Shown piece after piece: positions 32,799 through 40,937 of a stretch of DNA of 64,000 bases. The position numbers and the translations under genes were made by a program. A model generated the notes under the pieces. The model worked only from the letters and a program-made list of their open reading frames with translations, did not search any database and was not told the origin of the DNA. Where the stretch lies: NCBI GenBank assembly GCA_016208085.1, contig JACQYT010000092.1:1-64000 (forward strand), in the 5' to 3' direction. The first letter of the stretch is position 1; each line of letters opens with the position of its first letter. The DNA is from Elusimicrobiota bacterium. Lineage in GTDB: Bacteria > Elusimicrobiota > Elusimicrobia > Elusimicrobiales > UBA9959.

Positions 32799-33412
32799 AA
32801 GGCTTTAAAAAAAGATTATTGCCGCTGCTGGCCGCGGGGCTTTTGGCGTCCTGCGCCGGCAGGGAGGCTTATCTCGTCTCGCCGGATCTGCGCGCCGCGG
32901 CCGATCCGCGCGTCGTTATTCTGCCCTTTGATAATCAGACAACCGACGTGGCCGCCCCCGAAATGCTCCGGGGATTTGTGGCGGACAGGTTTTCCAAATG
33001 GGGGTACGCGCCCTTTGAACCGGCAGAAACCGACGCCAGGCTCCGGGAAATAGGCATTACGGACGGAGGGCAGCTGCCGTCGGCGCGTCCGGCGGGCCTG
33101 GCCGGGCTTTTCGGCGCGGACCTGCTGTGCTACGGCATCCTTGAAGACTTCACTTTTCAGAACGTAGGTTTTGTCGTCAGGAAGTCGGTCAGGCTCAGAC
33201 TTAAGCTCGTCTCCGCGGCCACCGGAGAAACTTTATTTGAGGCTTCCGGCGCCGGCAAGGATGTTAAGGTTTATCTGGACAAAGATGAGGCCAGGAGAGC
33301 TTTAGTGGAAGCAATGGCGGTCAAGCTGGTCCAGAATATATTGAAAAGCCCGCTTAAAAAAGAAGCTGAAACGGCCGTCTACAGGATATTCGACAGAATG
33401 CCGCGCCGGTAG
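32795..33412 (+). CDS. DUF799/GNA1162-like lipoprotein
   Basis: 205 residues with signal peptide and lipobox 'GLLASCAG'. The body has 'RVVILPFDNQTTDVAAPEMLRGFVADRFSKWGYAP' (key part 'ILPFDNQTTDV') and 'FGADLLCYGILEDF', matching the DUF799/GNA1162 lipoproteins that are partners of CsgG-like and LpoB-like proteins. They sit in the outer membrane; a role in assembling a transport or stabilising complex is inferred from family context. Confidence 0.8.
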   Translation: MKGFKKRLLPLLAAGLLASCAGREAYLVSPDLRAAADPRVVILPFDNQTTDVAAPEMLRGFVADRFSKWGYAPFEPAETDARLREIGITDGGQLPSARPAGLAGLFGADLLCYGILEDFTFQNVGFVVRKSVRLRLKLVSAATGETLFEASGAGKDVKVYLDKDEARRALVEAMAVKLVQNILKSPLKKEAETAVYRIFDRMPRR

Positions 33413-33427
33413 CGGCGGGAATGAGGT

Positions 33428-33480
33428 GACCGGCAACCGGTAACCAGTAACCGGTAGTCGGTAAGCGGTAACCAGTATAC
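33428..33480. repeat. Tandem 'ggtaaccagtaacc' words
   Basis: Six near-tandem 7-8-nt words (gtaacc, ggtaagc, ggtaacc and variants), several of them self-complementary as ccggtaaccgg-type pairs, fill the gap between the DUF799-like and CsgG-like genes, just before the ribosome site gaggagg. Confidence 0.65.
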
Positions 33481-33494
33481 GAGGAGGAATCAAG

Positions 33495-34433
33495 ATGAAA
33501 AAAAATAAGCTTATGGTGATAGGGGCCGCGCTTATGCTGGCGGCCGCCTGCGCGCCCGCGAAATCGGTAAAAAGGGAACAGGCAATGTCGGTCAAAGAAA
33601 CCGAGAAAGTGGAATCGAAATACACCGGCCCCAAGAGAAGGATAGGCGTGGTGGAATTTGCCAATAAGACCAAATACGGCCAGCGCCTGGGCAGTGCGGC
33701 TTCCGACATCTTGAGTACCGAATTGGGCAAATCCGGCAAATTTATAGTACTGCGCCCCGACGCCATGGAAAAAATTATGGAACAGCAGAAATTCCAGGCC
33801 CAGGGCATGGTGGACCCGGCCACGGCCGTGCAGATCGGCGGAATAATGGGAATTGAGGCCATAGTGACGGGTTCGATTTCGGGATTCGGCGTTAAGACCG
33901 AAGGCTCGGATTACCTCTTAAGCCAGTCCAAACAGCAGGTGGCCGAGGCGACCGTAAATATAAGTCTTATAGACGTGGAAAGCGGCGAGCAGATCATGTC
34001 CGATACCGGCAAGGGGGTGGCCAAATCCAAGAAAGCTTCTTTTCTCGGCATGGGCACCAAAGGCGGTTATGACGAGACGCTTGAAGACAATGCGCTCAGG
34101 GCCGCCATAGTGCAGTTCGTGGAGAATATCGCCAGCCAGCTCAATAAAAAGGCCTGGTCCTGCATGGTAGCCGACGCTGCCGGCGAAGAAATCTATCTAA
34201 ACGCCGGCCAGGAATCAGGCATAGATGTGGGTACCAGGCTTGATTGTTATCATCAGGGCGCCGAGATCCGTAACCCCAGGACTAATAAGGTTATGGGCCA
34301 CAGGGAAGAGTATATCGGTATAGTTGAGGTTCAGCGCTACTGCGGCGAGACCGGCGATTGTTCCATCGCGAAGCTCGTGAAGGCGTCCGGCGCAAGCGCC
34401 AGAGCGAAGGATATCTGCCGGCTGGCGAAGTAA
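33495..34433 (+). CDS. CsgG-family outer-membrane lipoprotein
   Basis: 312 residues. Lipoprotein signal 'LMLAAACAPAKS'. CsgG core: 'RRIGVVEFANKTKYGQRLGSAASDILSTEL', key part 'IGVVEFANKT', followed by 'VLRPDAMEKIMEQQKFQAQGM' and 'MGIEAIVTGSISGFG'. These match CsgG/HfaB proteins that form oligomeric outer-membrane secretion pores or their relatives. The C-terminal extension (~240-312) holds five Cys. It follows two other envelope genes; together they suggest an outer-membrane complex, which may not be curli since no curlin gene is seen. Confidence 0.85.
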   Translation: MKKNKLMVIGAALMLAAACAPAKSVKREQAMSVKETEKVESKYTGPKRRIGVVEFANKTKYGQRLGSAASDILSTELGKSGKFIVLRPDAMEKIMEQQKFQAQGMVDPATAVQIGGIMGIEAIVTGSISGFGVKTEGSDYLLSQSKQQVAEATVNISLIDVESGEQIMSDTGKGVAKSKKASFLGMGTKGGYDETLEDNALRAAIVQFVENIASQLNKKAWSCMVADAAGEEIYLNAGQESGIDVGTRLDCYHQGAEIRNPRTNKVMGHREEYIGIVEVQRYCGETGDCSIAKLVKASGASARAKDICRLAK

Positions 34434-34459
34434 GCAGAGGTCAGAGGTCGGATTTTACT

Positions 34460-34540
34460 CCTCCCTTTTGCAAAGGGAGGCGGAGAGGGATTTAATAAAT
34501 GGAGTTGGCTGTTTGCCCGCCAAGAGGGGTAATTGTCGTT
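34460..34540. repeat. Truncated bipartite hairpin repeat (cctccctttt/gcaaagggagg)
   Basis: The hairpin cctcccttttgcaaagggagg (34460-34480) and the following gggatttaataaatggag and aagaggggtaatt are related to the element at 21219-21361. It fills most of the gap before the comM gene. Confidence 0.55.
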
Positions 34541-34556
34541 ATAGGAAGGATCGTCA

Positions 34557-36098
34557 ATGTTGTCCGAACTCTGGACTTTGGGCCTTAAAGGCATAGACGG
34601 ATTTAAAATACGGGTGGAGGTGGACATAGCCTCCGGCCTCCCGTCTTACGCCGTAGTAGGCCTGCCGGACGCCGCCATAAAGGAATCCAAGGGCCGGGTG
34701 GCGGCCGCCGTCAGAAATTCAGGGTTTGATTTTCCGGTCAAAAAAATAACGATCAATCTGTCGCCGGCCGAGGTTAAAAAGACCGGCACGCACTTTGACC
34801 TGCCCATAGCGCTGGGCGTGCTGGCCGCTTCTGGCAATATTGATAAAAAAGCCGCCGGCAGTTTTGAGACTTTGGTCTTTATAGGCGAACTCGCCCTGGA
34901 CGGCTCTTTAAGGCCGGTGGCGGGAGTCCTGCCTATGCTGCTCGCGCTTAAAAAAGTCGGCGGCATAAAGGCCGTTATCGTGCCCGGGGAGAACTCGGCC
35001 GAAGCCGCGGTCAGCGGGCTCCCTTGTTTTTACGCCGGAACCCTTAAAGACGTCGCGGCCTGGCTCGCCGGCGCTAAAGAGCTTGCCGTCTGCAAGGCTG
35101 TCCAGTCGCCGGAGCGCGGCTGCGCGCCGGGCGATCTCTCCGAAGTAAAAAACCAGGCCCTGGCCAAAAGGGCGCTTGAAATAGCGGCCGCCGGGTTTCA
35201 TAACGTCATAATGATAGGCCCCCCGGGCGCGGGAAAGAGCATGCTGGCGAAACGCTTCGGCTCCATCCTGCCGCCGCTTACTGCGGACGAATCCCTTGAA
35301 GCGACAAAGATATATTCGGTAAGCGGGCTGATAAAATCCTCCAGCCTGATCACCGAGCGCCCGTTCCGGGAGCCGCATCACAGCATCTCCGACGCCGCTT
35401 TGATAGGCGGGGGCAGCGTTCCCCGGCCCGGCGAGGTGTCCCTGGCGCATAACGGCGTGCTGTTCCTTGACGAATTTACGGAGTTTTCCCGGCCCGCCAG
35501 GGAAGCGCTCCGTGAACCGCTTGAATCCTGGCAGGTGACCGTCTCGCGGGTAAGGGACACGGTCGTCTATCCGGCGCGGTGCCTGCTGATAGCCGCCATG
35601 AACCCCTGCCCGTGCGGCTATTTCGGTCATCCGACCAGGGAATGCTCCTGCACGCCTTTGCAGATCCATAAGTACCGCGCCAGGGTCTCGGGGCCCCTGC
35701 TGGACAGGATAGACATCCACCTGCAGCTCTCGCCGATAAAATACGCCGATTGGGAAGGCCTGCCCAAAGGGGAATCTTCTACCGCAGTGGCCGAAAGAGT
35801 GGCCGGGGCGATGGCCGTTCAGCAGGAAAGATTTAAAGGTTCCAGGACGCGGACCAACGCTTTCATGGGCGTCAGGGAACTGCGGGAACACTGCCGCCTG
35901 CCCGAAGGCGCTTCAAACCTGCTTGAGACGGCCATGAATAAGCTGGGCTTCTCGGCTAGGTCTCTGGATAAGATACTTAAACTTGCGCGCACCATCGCGG
36001 ACCTGGACGGCGTAGCCGGGCTTAAAAAAGAGCATATAATAGAGGCCATGCAGTACAGGACCCTTGATAAGACGGCGGAATTAGTGACTAAATATTAG
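34557..36098 (+). CDS. comM: YifB/ComM-family Mg-chelatase-like AAA+ ATPase
   Basis: 513 residues: N-terminal ChlI fold ('VEVDIASGLPSYAVVGLPDAAIKESKGRV', key part 'VGLPDAAIKES'), AAA+ motor with Walker A 'IGPPGAGKSMLAKR' and Walker B 'VLFLDEFTEF', and 'REPHHSISDAALIGGG'. A zinc-type 'NPCPCGYFGHPTRECSC' and C-terminal Mg_chelatase_C complete the protein. ComM-type helicases help branch migration during natural transformation; dprA lies two genes downstream. The ribosome site aggaagga precedes the ATG. Confidence 0.93.
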   Translation: MLSELWTLGLKGIDGFKIRVEVDIASGLPSYAVVGLPDAAIKESKGRVAAAVRNSGFDFPVKKITINLSPAEVKKTGTHFDLPIALGVLAASGNIDKKAAGSFETLVFIGELALDGSLRPVAGVLPMLLALKKVGGIKAVIVPGENSAEAAVSGLPCFYAGTLKDVAAWLAGAKELAVCKAVQSPERGCAPGDLSEVKNQALAKRALEIAAAGFHNVIMIGPPGAGKSMLAKRFGSILPPLTADESLEATKIYSVSGLIKSSSLITERPFREPHHSISDAALIGGGSVPRPGEVSLAHNGVLFLDEFTEFSRPAREALREPLESWQVTVSRVRDTVVYPARCLLIAAMNPCPCGYFGHPTRECSCTPLQIHKYRARVSGPLLDRIDIHLQLSPIKYADWEGLPKGESSTAVAERVAGAMAVQQERFKGSRTRTNAFMGVRELREHCRLPEGASNLLETAMNKLGFSARSLDKILKLARTIADLDGVAGLKKEHIIEAMQYRTLDKTAELVTKY

Positions 36099-36117
36099 CA
36101 GGATAGATGGAGGAATA

Positions 36118-37242
36118 ATGAAATTTCTTGTAACAATTGCCGTGAGCTTAACGCTCGGCGGCTTTCTAAACGCCCAACAAACCAAACTGCTTGGTGAGGA
36201 TGACCCGAAGACAGCGGTGGAGATTAGCACAAAGATCATAATAATAATGCCGACGCCGGAAGCGGAGACACCGGCCGAGGCAGCCAGACAGCAAGGCAGC
36301 GAGGCAGCCGGACAGCCAGACAGCCAGACAGCCCCGGCCGTCCAGCTTTCCAGCGTTCCGGCCGCCCAGCAGTCTGCCACTCCCGCCTCCCAACCGGAGG
36401 AAAAGAAAAGCGGTATTCCGCCACCCGCTCGGGCGGCCTACGCCCCCCCAGGCCTGGGGGAGTCGCCCCAGGCGGCGGGGCTTACCCAATCGCCTCAAGG
36501 CGCGGACGCGGGCGGATTTGTGGTCGACAAGAAACATGCCGTGACCAGGGGCGACACGCTCTGGGACCTCTCGCGAAAATATTACCGCGATCCTTTTAAA
36601 TGGGGAAAGATATATAACGCCAATACCGCCACGGTCAAGAATCCCGACCGTATCTACCCGGCGGACGAACTTGTGATACCCGATATAACCGAGAAGGTAA
36701 AACCGGAGCCCGCCCCATCCAGGCAAAGCCTGGAGGAGCCGGATACGATAACCGATATCGCGCGCGCCGGTGAAGCGCTGCCCGCCGTGCCGCCCCCCCC
36801 CGTGGCGGGGGAAGCGAAAGCTGCCGCGCCCGGCCTTGAAAAGAGGGATGAATTCCTGGATTTCGTCTCCACGGACCTTTCCGAAGAGATGCCGCAGGAT
36901 ATGAGGGAATGGCGGACCGACGTGAAGATAGCGCCCGACAACTGGACCGAGGCCGGTGTCATAACCGCCAAGGAAAGTTCCGACGGCGGCGACTATGGTC
37001 TCGCTTTCAGCGGAGAGATCGTGCTGGTGCGGGTCGCCAGTCCAGCCGCCTTCAAGCCCGGAAATCTCGTGACCTCCTACCTTAAAGGCGCGTCGGTTTT
37101 TGACAAAACAGGCAAATACCTGGGCCGCGAAATACAGAAGACCGGCATGCTTGAGGTCATAAGCGTGGACGGCGATATGGTTAAAGCCAGAGTCCTAGAC
37201 GCCAGCACCTCGATAAACAAGGGGCAGGTGGTTAAGAAGTAA
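36118..37242 (+). CDS. Secreted LysM-domain protein with low-complexity linker
   Basis: 374 residues. A signal peptide (~1-20), then a Gln/Ala/Pro/Ser linker (residues ~50-130). Part of the linker is encoded by the tandem word gccagacagcc. A LysM domain follows ('HAVTRGDTLWDLSRKYYRDPFKWGKIYNAN', key parts 'GDTLWDLSRKYY' and 'WGKIYNAN'). The C-terminal ~110 residues ('RVASPAAFKPGNLVTSY', 'TGMLEVISVDGDM') form a beta domain found with LysM proteins. It probably binds peptidoglycan in the periplasm. Ribosome site: ggagg. Confidence 0.85.
   Translation: MKFLVTIAVSLTLGGFLNAQQTKLLGEDDPKTAVEISTKIIIIMPTPEAETPAEAARQQGSEAAGQPDSQTAPAVQLSSVPAAQQSATPASQPEEKKSGIPPPARAAYAPPGLGESPQAAGLTQSPQGADAGGFVVDKKHAVTRGDTLWDLSRKYYRDPFKWGKIYNANTATVKNPDRIYPADELVIPDITEKVKPEPAPSRQSLEEPDTITDIARAGEALPAVPPPPVAGEAKAAAPGLEKRDEFLDFVSTDLSEEMPQDMREWRTDVKIAPDNWTEAGVITAKESSDGGDYGLAFSGEIVLVRVASPAAFKPGNLVTSYLKGASVFDKTGKYLGREIQKTGMLEVISVDGDMVKARVLDASTSINKGQVVKK
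36277..36336. repeat. In-frame tandem 'agacagcc' words inside the LysM gene
   Basis: About seven copies of an 8-9-nt unit (ccagacagc/aggcagc) in tandem encode the Gln/Ala-rich linker. They are of the same style as the intergenic word repeats and have kept the frame. Confidence 0.6.
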
Positions 37243-37249
37243 AGATGCA

Positions 37250-37307
37250 TGGGACTGTCCCTATTTACCGGCGAGCCGCAGGCGAGCGGTAGAATAGGGA
37301 CTGTCTC
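37250..37307. repeat. REP-like hairpin (gactgtccctattt / aatagggactgtc)
   Basis: The arms ccctatttaccg (37259-37270) and cggtagaataggg (37288-37300) enclose gcgagccgcaggcgagc. The flanks carry gggactgtc on both sides in direct orientation. It resembles the 'ggggac...gtcccc' REP family and the palindrome at 2838-2872. Confidence 0.6.
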
Positions 37308-37318
37308 CTGAACGTATT

Positions 37319-38458
37319 ATGCCCATAAAGCTTGAAGAAGAGAAACTTGCCCGCATAAGGCTTAACTTTTTTTCATGCCTGCGCTGCGACTGGCTCCTGA
37401 AGCTTATAGAACTTTACGGCAGCGCGCAGGCGCTGCTTGAGCGGAACGCCGAGGACCTGGCCGCGGACGGCGGCCTGTCGCCTGAAACAGCCGAACGCTT
37501 CGTGCGCGAGACGCGCCATGCCGATCCCCATGGCGAGCTGGAAGCCGCGCGCAGGGCCGGCGTCCGTATTCTGACGGTTTTGGAAGAAGATTATCCCGCG
37601 CTCCTTAAAAACATCTACGACCCGCCGCTGGCCCTTTATGTCAGGGGGAAAATACCGCCGGGAACGCCTGCGGTCGCCGTAGTGGGCACCAGAAAACCCA
37701 CCGATTACGGCGCACGCAGCGCCGCGCGCTTCGCCAGGGAACTTTCTCGCGCCGGCCTTGCGCTCGTTAGCGGGCTTGCCCGCGGCATAGACACGGCGGC
37801 GCATGAAGCGGCGGTTAAAGCCGGCGGCCTGACCTGGGCCGTTCTAGGCACCGGGCTGAAGGTCTGCTATCCGTGGGAGAACAGAAAACTGGCCGAAAAA
37901 ATAGCGGCGTCCGGCGGGGCCCTTGTCTCCGAATTTCCGATGGCTGCCGGGCCCATGCAGGCGCATTTCCCCCGGCGCAATCGCATCATTTCGGGGCTCT
38001 CATACGCCGTTCTGATAGTGGAAGGAGACTATAAGTCCGGCGCGCTGATAACCGCGCGCTCGGCGCTTGAGCAGGGCAGGGAAGTCCTGGCCCTGCCGGG
38101 GCCCGTAGATTCGGTCATGAGCCGGGGGCCGAACATGCTCATCAAAAACGGGGCTGCTCTGGCCGAGAACGCGCTGGATATAATAACCGCTTTGCCTGCC
38201 GAGGCTCTCTTCGGGCTTAAGACCGCCGGCCTGGCTGAAAAAGAGACCGGCGGAACAACCGCCGGGCGGTTAAAAGATCTCTCGCCTGACGCCGGTTCCG
38301 CTTATCTGGCCATAAAGGAAAGCCGGGAAGGTCTTAGCGTGGACAACCTACTACATAAACTCGGCTGGCCGGTCCAGCGCATAGCCGCCGCCTTATTTGA
38401 GCTTGAGACCTCCGAGCTTATAAGCCAGTGCGCGGATAAATATAAACCGGCGGTATAA
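37319..38458 (+). CDS. dprA: DNA processing protein DprA (Smf)
   Basis: 379 residues with the DprA Rossmann core: 'VAVVGTRKPTDYGARSAARFARELSRAGL' (key part 'VGTRKPTDYG'), 'VSGLARGIDTAAH', 'GLKVCYPWENRKLAE', 'GALVSEFPMAAGPMQAHFPRRNRIISGLS' and 'VVEGDYKSGALITARSALEQGR'. A C-terminal winged helix (~320-379) follows. It loads RecA onto single-stranded DNA during natural transformation. comM nearby supports a competence role. Confidence 0.95.
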   Translation: MPIKLEEEKLARIRLNFFSCLRCDWLLKLIELYGSAQALLERNAEDLAADGGLSPETAERFVRETRHADPHGELEAARRAGVRILTVLEEDYPALLKNIYDPPLALYVRGKIPPGTPAVAVVGTRKPTDYGARSAARFARELSRAGLALVSGLARGIDTAAHEAAVKAGGLTWAVLGTGLKVCYPWENRKLAEKIAASGGALVSEFPMAAGPMQAHFPRRNRIISGLSYAVLIVEGDYKSGALITARSALEQGREVLALPGPVDSVMSRGPNMLIKNGAALAENALDIITALPAEALFGLKTAGLAEKETGGTTAGRLKDLSPDAGSAYLAIKESREGLSVDNLLHKLGWPVQRIAAALFELETSELISQCADKYKPAV

Positions 38459-38459
38459 A

Positions 38460-38487
38460 CCCGAAAAACTTTATTAAGTTTTTCGGG
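38460..38487. terminator. Stem-loop after dprA
   Basis: cccgaaaaactt-tatt-aagtttttcggg is a perfect 12-bp stem two bases after the dprA stop. The word repeat ggataaagg follows rather than a T-run. Confidence 0.55.
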
Positions 38488-38540
38488 AAGGATAAAGGAT
38501 TTTTAGCGTTTTTCCTTTAGCCTTTATCCTTTAGCCTTTC
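38488..38540. repeat. Inverted 'ggctaaaggataaagg' word repeat, second site
   Basis: aaggataaagga (38488-38499) is followed by its inverted partners cctttagcctttatcctttagc at 38514-38537. The words are the same as at 17007-17082. Confidence 0.65.
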
Positions 38541-38618
38541 GAAAATTGTCGCCTTGGGCTGCAAAAAAGTATAGAATATAGCTTTTGTAATTTCGCGCCG
38601 ATACGGATCAAACAAATT

Positions 38619-40820
38619 ATGGCAGCTGAAAAGACTCCAAAAATGGAAAAGCCCCAAAAGAGCGTTAAACCGAAAAGCGCAACTCCCGCTAAAGGCATGA
38701 AAAGCCTGGTAATAGTGGAGTCGCCCACCAAGGAAAAGACCATCAGCCGGTTCCTGGACGGCAATTATGCGGTAAGAAGCTCTTACGGCCATGTGCGCGA
38801 CCTGCCCAAAGGCGAGCTGGGCGTGGACGTGGAACATGGTTTTGAACCGAAGTACGTGCTGATAGACCGGGCCAGAAAGATAATCCCTGAATTGAATTTC
38901 CTGGCCAGGAATGCCGGGGCCATATATCTTGCCACCGACCCCGACCGGGAAGGGGAAGCCATCTCCTGGCATCTGGCCGAGGCCATGAACGCCGACAGGA
39001 CCAAATTCAAGCGCATCAGCTTTCATGAAATAACCAGGGCCGCCGTAGCCGCTTCGCTGAAATCTCCCAGAGAACTGGACATGAACCTTGTGAACGCGCA
39101 GCAGGCCAGAAGGATAACCGACCGCCTGGTAGGCTACAAGCTCTCGCCCTTGCTGTGGGCGAAGATCAAAAGCGGCCTGTCGGCCGGCCGCGTGCAGTCG
39201 GTGACGGTGCGCCTTATCGCCGAGCGGGCCAAAGAGATAGCCGCCTTCAGGGAAGAGGATTATTACACCCTTTACGCCAAACTGGCCAAGGCCGACAGCA
39301 GGGAATTCGACGCCCGGTTGTTCCGCTGGCGCGGCGCCGCGGTGGAACAAACCATCCTGCTCAAGCTTTTCGCCGAAGATTACCGCTATAAGACCTCAAT
39401 CTTCAAGAAGATCGAGGACACTGTTGAGGCGGCCACGCTGTTGCGCAATGCCTCGCTTAAAGTCTCAAAGATAGAGTCCAAGGCGGTAAAACAGAAGCCC
39501 AAGCCGCCGTTCATCACCAGCACCCTGCAGCAGGACGCCTACAACAAGCTCGGTTTTTCGTCGGACCGCACCATGAAAGTGGCGCAGAGCCTCTATGAGG
39601 GCGTGGAGCTGGGCGGCGAGCGCGCCGGCCTTATAACCTACATGAGGACCGATTCGTTCAATGTCTCGGCCGAGATGCAGAAAGAGACGGCAAAATTCGT
39701 GGCCGAGTTTTACGGCAAAGAGTTCGCGCCGGCCCGGCCGCCGCTTTATTTGAAGAAGGTGAAAGGCGCGCAGGAAGCCCACGAAGCCATCCATCCGACC
39801 TCGGTTTACCACAAACCGGAAGACGTCGGCGCCTACCTGAGCCCCGACCAGGCCAAGCTCTACGAGCTCATCTGGAGGCGCTTCACGGCCAGCCAGATGG
39901 AGGACGCCGTGTTTGATTCGGTCGGCGTCGAGATAACCGACGCCGACGGCGTCGCGGTCTTGAGGACCAGCGGCCGCACGATGAAATTTGAAGGTTATCT
40001 GAAAGTCTACCGCGAAGAGAAGGAAGACACCGTCGCCGGCGAGGAAGAAGACGAGGACTCCTCAATGATCCCGCCCCTGAAAGAGGGCGATACGCTCGTG
40101 TTGAACGAGGTCATAACCAAATCGCACAAGACCGGTCCGCCGCCCAATTATAACGAGGCCAGCATCATCAAGACCCTTGAAAAGCACGGCATAGGCCGCC
40201 CGTCCACCTATGCCGTCATCATCAAGAACATCGTGGATCGCGGCTACATCAAGCGCGAGAAGGACCGGCGCCTTTTAATAACCGAGCTGGGAGCGCTGGT
40301 GACCGAAAAGCTCAAGGATTTCTTCCCCGATATAATGGATATTTCGTATACCGCCTCCATTGAGGATAAGCTGGACGATATAGCCGACGGCGCCATAGGC
40401 TGGGTGAAGATGATAAAGGAATTTTACGGCCCGTTCGCGGCGAACCTCGAAGCCGCCAACCAGGACATGATCAAAACCAGGCCGAACGTGCTGAAGACCG
40501 ACGAAAAATGTCCGCTGTGCCTGAGCCCCATGGTCATGCGCGAGAGCCGCTACGGCAAGTATCTTTCCTGCTCCAGGTTCCCCAAGTGCAAGGGCAAGAC
40601 CCCGCTGGACAGGGAGGGCAATAAAGTGGACGTCTTCAGGCCGATCCCCACCGAAAAAATCTGCGCCAAGTGCAATAAGAACAAAATGCTGCTGCGCAGG
40701 AGCGCGCGCGGCTATTTCCTGGCTTGCTCGGGCTTCCCCAAATGCCGGAACATAGACAGAGTCGCCGACCCCGAAGTGGAACAGATAATAAAAGGCGCGC
40801 GGCCGAAGAACGGCAGTTGA
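38619..40820 (+). CDS. topA: DNA topoisomerase I
   Basis: 733-residue type IA topoisomerase: TOPRIM ('LVIVESPTKEKTI', 'LATDPDREGEAISWHLAEAM'), the core with catalytic Tyr in 'LITYMRTDS' (Y341), 'RPSTYAVIIKNI', and two C-terminal zinc ribbons ('CPLCLSPMVMRESRYGKYLSC', key part 'CPLC...LSCSRFPKC', and 'CAKCNKNK...LACSGFPKC'). A basic N-terminal extension of ~25 residues precedes the TOPRIM domain. It relaxes negative supercoils. Its TGA stop is formed by the first unit of the gttgataag word repeat. Confidence 0.96.
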   Translation: MAAEKTPKMEKPQKSVKPKSATPAKGMKSLVIVESPTKEKTISRFLDGNYAVRSSYGHVRDLPKGELGVDVEHGFEPKYVLIDRARKIIPELNFLARNAGAIYLATDPDREGEAISWHLAEAMNADRTKFKRISFHEITRAAVAASLKSPRELDMNLVNAQQARRITDRLVGYKLSPLLWAKIKSGLSAGRVQSVTVRLIAERAKEIAAFREEDYYTLYAKLAKADSREFDARLFRWRGAAVEQTILLKLFAEDYRYKTSIFKKIEDTVEAATLLRNASLKVSKIESKAVKQKPKPPFITSTLQQDAYNKLGFSSDRTMKVAQSLYEGVELGGERAGLITYMRTDSFNVSAEMQKETAKFVAEFYGKEFAPARPPLYLKKVKGAQEAHEAIHPTSVYHKPEDVGAYLSPDQAKLYELIWRRFTASQMEDAVFDSVGVEITDADGVAVLRTSGRTMKFEGYLKVYREEKEDTVAGEEEDEDSSMIPPLKEGDTLVLNEVITKSHKTGPPPNYNEASIIKTLEKHGIGRPSTYAVIIKNIVDRGYIKREKDRRLLITELGALVTEKLKDFFPDIMDISYTASIEDKLDDIADGAIGWVKMIKEFYGPFAANLEAANQDMIKTRPNVLKTDEKCPLCLSPMVMRESRYGKYLSCSRFPKCKGKTPLDREGNKVDVFRPIPTEKICAKCNKNKMLLRRSARGYFLACSGFPKCRNIDRVADPEVEQIIKGARPKNGS

Positions 40821-40898
40821 TAAGTTGATAAGTAAGAAACAACAGTTGATAAGTGGGAAACAGCAGTTTTCACTTTATCAACTTATCAACTTATCAAC
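40816..40898. repeat. Inverted 'gttgataa' word repeat
   Basis: gttgataagttgataag (40816-40832) plus a third unit at 40845-40853 face the inverted cttatcaacttatcaac units at 40874-40898. It starts inside the topA stop and runs into the reading frame of the recombinase gene. Confidence 0.75.
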
Positions 40899-40937
40899 TT
40901 TTTCTCCCGGCATACCCTCAGGGCTTATAAATTCGAC

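Noticed and set aside
36118..37242. Frameshift in the LysM gene's low-complexity linker
   Set aside because: Despite 8-9-nt repeats the frame stays open and the LysM domain follows in frame, so no disruption is needed.
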